NCBI GenBank assembly: GCA_028565635.1
Contig: JAOXYB010015665.1
Span: forward strand, 1-19,451
DNA length: 19,451 nt
Reading direction: 5' to 3'
Source: Phoronis ovalis
Taxonomy: Eukaryota > Phoronida > Phoronidae
The translations under genes and the position numbers were made by a program. Numbering within the stretch: the first letter of the stretch is position 1; the number at the start of each line of letters is the position of its first letter. The notes beneath the pieces were generated by a model. That model saw only the letters and a list, made by a program, of their open reading frames with translations, made no database searches and had not been told where the DNA came from. Shown piece after piece: positions 17,048 to 19,451 of this stretch.

Positions 17048-19026
17048 CATATATATATTACCACGTATTTTGTTTAATTTATCTTATAAAACATTTCAAG
17101 CTGATCTAAATAATTTGCAATAGAGTGCTACAGGGGGTTGGGGTCTGTTAAGTTCGAGCAGCGAGCATTGTATTTTGACGACCATTTCCGTTTTTTTAAC
17201 TTGCCGCCCGAGTCATTTTCTTTTTGCGCCCTTTTTTAATTTTTTTTTTGCTTGGTAATTTTTCTTGTAAACTTGCCGCAGAGATTTTTTTTGCCGACCT
17301 TTTATTTTGCTTGTTTTTTTCTTACTAAGTGCAAGCAGCGAGCGTTGCCAATTTTTAAGTGCGAGCATTGCACCCTGGGGGAACCCCTACCCCCTCATAA
17401 TAATTCATGGCTACATTCTCATTTGCCCTTGGTGACTGCTAGCTATTCTTTACTGCCAACGATGTCATTTACCTGATAATCTAGAACATTGATTTGGACC
17501 CGTCATATAGAACAAGGGCTGTTTGTAGTTTGTGTAAAATCTATCTACACCTCACAAAGTAAGGCCGTCAAACACTGACGCATGAAAATATATGTTCAAG
17601 TCACTGTTCCTATATAACACCTGTGAAGGTGCACCAGTGTGCCTGTATCATAAATCTGTATCCAGAGGTACAAAAAAGAAATGACAAGCCTGTAGATGAC
17701 ATTATTGCTGAGCTAAGCAGAATACAGACACTGTTACTTATAGTTTTTCTAGTCCCATCCATCACATACCTTATTGTTATCCTTTTCAGAAGGCATTGGT
17801 GTTTGCTTCCTCATATTATTTCCAGTGTAAGCAACACACTTTAATTGCCATTCACCAATATCTTCATTCCACTGTACATATTGTTCTATCATCTCCTGCA
17901 ACAGATCAGAATATAAGTCTCAGTTAACACTGTCATTCCCACACCTGCTTAAATTTTGGTCTAGATACTGATGTTACTTGAAGAGTTTTAAATACTTTGA
18001 AATTATAGTACTACAACTAAATAACGAACGTTCAGATACATACATGAAATTCATGCTTCAGCATAACATGGAAAGACTGATGGCTAATAAGCTCACCATG
18101 GGCATCGAAAACATAACACTGATAAAACCAAGAATTTATTAGGGTATCGACAATATTTTCTTATTCTTTTAGTTTTTCTAGTACTGTAAGTCCTTCTTGA
18201 ATAAGTTAAAAGGTTAACTAACATTTTTTCTAAAGAAATATAATTTTTCAGTTAACCTGTATTTGCTTAATCGTGCACTGACTTTTTTTTTAATTCAATA
18301 CCAAGAATGTTCCTTTACTCTGCATCTGTATGTTACCTTGCTAAGACTATTATAGTCAGGAAAACATAACTGTCCAAAAAATGTTTACCTACTTCTTGAA
18401 TCATCAAAGCGTGATGAGGCACCCACTAAGGGAATTCACACCTGTGAATAATAGGTCCAGGAACATAATTCAGAGGGAGCTATTATAAGATTCTCTATAT
18501 AAGAGTTAATGAGATATTGTTACCATCGCAAGGAAATTAACTAGTCAAAATTTTAAAAAAAACTATAAAGCTATAAAAATGTGAAGTTTGGTATTTATAG
18601 GTGTGAATGCCCCTTGTGGGTACCTCATGACACTCAGATGATTCATAAAGTAAGGTAACATTTATCGGATGCTCATGTTTCCCCGACTATATAGCAATTA
18701 AACATTATCGCCTTCTATTTAACTGAAATACAATACTAAAAGTGATAGTGATTTTGGACGAGATCTTGGTAAACTGCTTTGAACCTCTTCCAATTTTTCA
18801 TTTTCCTCTATGAAGAATTATTACTATGCTTTATTTAACATAATTTTGAGAACCCTAGCATAGATACAGAAGTCCTAAAAAAGACAGATTGGCATGTTAC
18901 CTGATATTCTGGAGGTATAAAGTTATCAATGATTAACATTTGCAGTCTTAGTTCTCTACTTAGTTGACGAACATTCTCTAGAAGTCCTTCCATTTCCCTC
19001 TGATGTTCCTGTTGTAAGTCGGCAAT
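16577..19026 (-). CDS. KIF3A: KIF3A, kinesin-II motor subunit, 3' part only (three exons; 5' end outside window)
   Basis: Complement join 19026-18901, 17895-17770, 16723-16577, all phase 0, encodes the last 132 residues. What is seen: the end of the stalk coiled coil ([19 protein letters not shown], then [11 protein letters not shown]), the tail block [20 protein letters not shown] and [14 protein letters not shown], then [10 protein letters not shown] and a basic tail. These blocks are diagnostic of KIF3A rather than KIF3B/C. KIF3A pairs with KIF3B (and KAP3) as heterotrimeric kinesin-II, the anterograde motor of intraflagellar transport in cilia and of axonal cargo. The motor domain and most of the stalk lie to the right of the window. 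Introns of 1005 and 1046 bp are GT-AG. The gene is convergent with TRMT9B. Confidence 0.95.
17005..17059. repeat. (AC)n/(AT)n microsatellite
   Basis: About 20 bp of AC followed by about 34 bp of imperfect AT, within the KIF3A intron. Confidence 0.97.
17132..17395 (+). mobile_element. 264-bp dispersed-type element with G-rich inverted tips and GCGAGC motifs
   Basis: The left tip AGGGGGTTGGGGTC and the reverse complement of the right tip, AGGGGGTAGGGGTT, match at 12 of 14 bases. Inside are repeated words: AAGTTCGAGCAGCGAGCATT, AAGTGCAAGCAGCGAGCGTT, AAGTGCGAGCATTGC, and ACTTGCCGC twice. The composition is sharply different from the AT-rich surroundings. No reading frame is supported; the call as a mobile element rests on tips and internal repetition. 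Confidence 0.6.
17770..17895 (-). CDS. KIF3A: KIF3A exon, globular tail
   Basis: 126 nt, 42 codons, on the minus strand. The acceptor is gttgcag|GAGATG and the donor AAG|gtatgt. It encodes [16 protein letters not shown] through [16 protein letters not shown]. This is the most conserved part of the KIF3A tail, with the [19 protein letters not shown] block essentially as in vertebrates. Confidence 0.95.
17896..18900 (-). other. KIF3A: KIF3A penultimate intron (1005 bp)
   Basis: A GT-AG, phase 0 intron. It contains the MITE at 18381-18661; otherwise AT-rich with nothing recognised. Confidence 0.88.
18381..18661. mobile_element. 281-bp MITE with ~65-bp terminal inverted repeats
   Basis: The left arm reads ATGTTTACCTACTTCTTGAA, TCATC, GATGAGGCACCCAC, AAGGG.ATTCACACCT. 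The reverse complement of the right end reads ATGTTACCTTACTTTATGAA, TCATC, CATGAGGTACCCAC, AGGGGCATTCACACCT. The arms run to about 18450 and 18590. The interior is shared with the copy at 9805-10060 on the same strand. No transposase frame is present, and target duplications are not evident. Confidence 0.92.
18901..19026 (-). CDS. KIF3A: KIF3A exon, end of coiled-coil stalk
   Basis: 126 nt, 42 codons, on the minus strand. The acceptor is acattatag|ATTGCC and the donor CAG|gtaaca. It encodes IADLQQEHQ through NFIPPEYQ: a heptad-like, charged helix that ends in the highly conserved LIIDNFIP turn between stalk and tail. No further upstream KIF3A exon is recognisable between 19027 and the window edge. 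Confidence 0.94.
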
Positions 19027-19451
19027 CTATAATGTAAATGCTAGTGTATAGTAAGTAGCATGTCTCACACTTCTGTACGCTATGTACAAAATATCAATTC
19101 TCATAGTAAAAATTATGAATGTTGCATTCTTTTATACCCGTCTCAGTCAAGATGGCCAACAGTTACAGCAAACTATATAAAATCATTTATTTTATCTTTT
19201 CAGTTATTTGGTGCAAACATGCATGCATTTTTAAATTTTCAGTTAATCCTTTACAACCAATGAAAATGAACAGTTTCAACAAAAAATATAATGAGTGCGA
19301 ACATAAAACTGAGAAGAATCAGGAATGCAATATAACCAATTAGTTTCAAGCACTTTAACTTATTCTTAACTATTAACAAGACAACGACGATTCGAAGAAT
19401 CATCATTGTACGCTGTTTAAATTGGTTATTTGAGCGAAAGGAATTGCATAT
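19027..19451 (-). other. KIF3A: Part of an upstream KIF3A intron
   Basis: The sequence to the right edge has no KIF3A-like codons in the required phase, so it is read as intron. Short plus-strand frames here (19060-19343) are not supported. Confidence 0.7.

Larger units (their letters stand above)
16724..17769 (-). other. KIF3A: KIF3A last intron (1046 bp)
   Basis: A GT-AG, phase 0 intron holding a (CA)n/(TA)n microsatellite (17005-17059) and a GC-tipped repetitive element (17132-17395). The rest shows nothing recognisable. Confidence 0.88.

Noticed and set aside
16776-17123. 115-codon plus-strand frame including a CA/TA repeat
   Set aside because: Antisense to the KIF3A intron, includes a microsatellite, no family resemblance.
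17623-17844. 73-codon plus-strand frame
   Set aside because: Overlaps the conserved KIF3A exon on the opposite strand; a shadow of it.

Overview
The window is AT-rich, intron-containing animal nuclear DNA. It carries dinucleotide and tetranucleotide microsatellites, many short dispersed repeats, GT-AG introns, and two conserved metazoan genes arranged tail to tail. Its repeat landscape and moderate introns look like a marine invertebrate, perhaps a mollusc or another lophotrochozoan. That placement is an inference; no single marker here fixes the taxon. I see nothing bacterial, viral or CRISPR-like.

Gene 1 (+ strand, coding 7427-15354) is a complete four-exon open reading frame for a TRMT9B/KIAA1456-type member of the Trm9 family of SAM-dependent tRNA methyltransferases. 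The frame joins cleanly across three introns (4520, 270 and 414 bp) to give 907 codons plus stop. The methyltransferase core and the family C-terminal motif are intact. Between them lies an unusually long, low-complexity linker encoded almost entirely by the last exon.

Gene 2 (- strand, coding 19026 down to 16577, continuing beyond the right edge) is the 3' end of KIF3A, the kinesin-II motor subunit. Three in-phase exons encode the end of the coiled-coil stalk, the globular tail and a short basic C-terminus. The two stop codons are 1222 bp apart, so the genes share a convergent 3' region with poly(A)-signal hexamers on both strands. I see no functional link between the products.

Layout: 1-126 microsatellite; 470-1272 two arrays of a degenerate ~30-bp unit in opposite orientations; 2930-3085 a second array type with similar architecture; 4413-4551 a 48-bp minisatellite; 5478-5991 an inverted-repeat element; 7427-15354 gene 1, whose large first intron holds a TTAA-flanked inverted-repeat element (7742-8351), a MITE copy (9805-10060), a (CT)n/(AT)n tract, another ~30-bp-unit array (10623-10990) and a hAT-like element end (11121-11165); 15355-16576 shared 3' region; 16577-19026 gene 2, whose introns contain a 264-bp GC-tipped element and a second copy of the MITE with long terminal inverted repeats.

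I did not find a clearly new biological system. The least explained signals are the dispersed ~30-bp arrays with two-fold symmetric cores and the doubled length of the TRMT9B linker.
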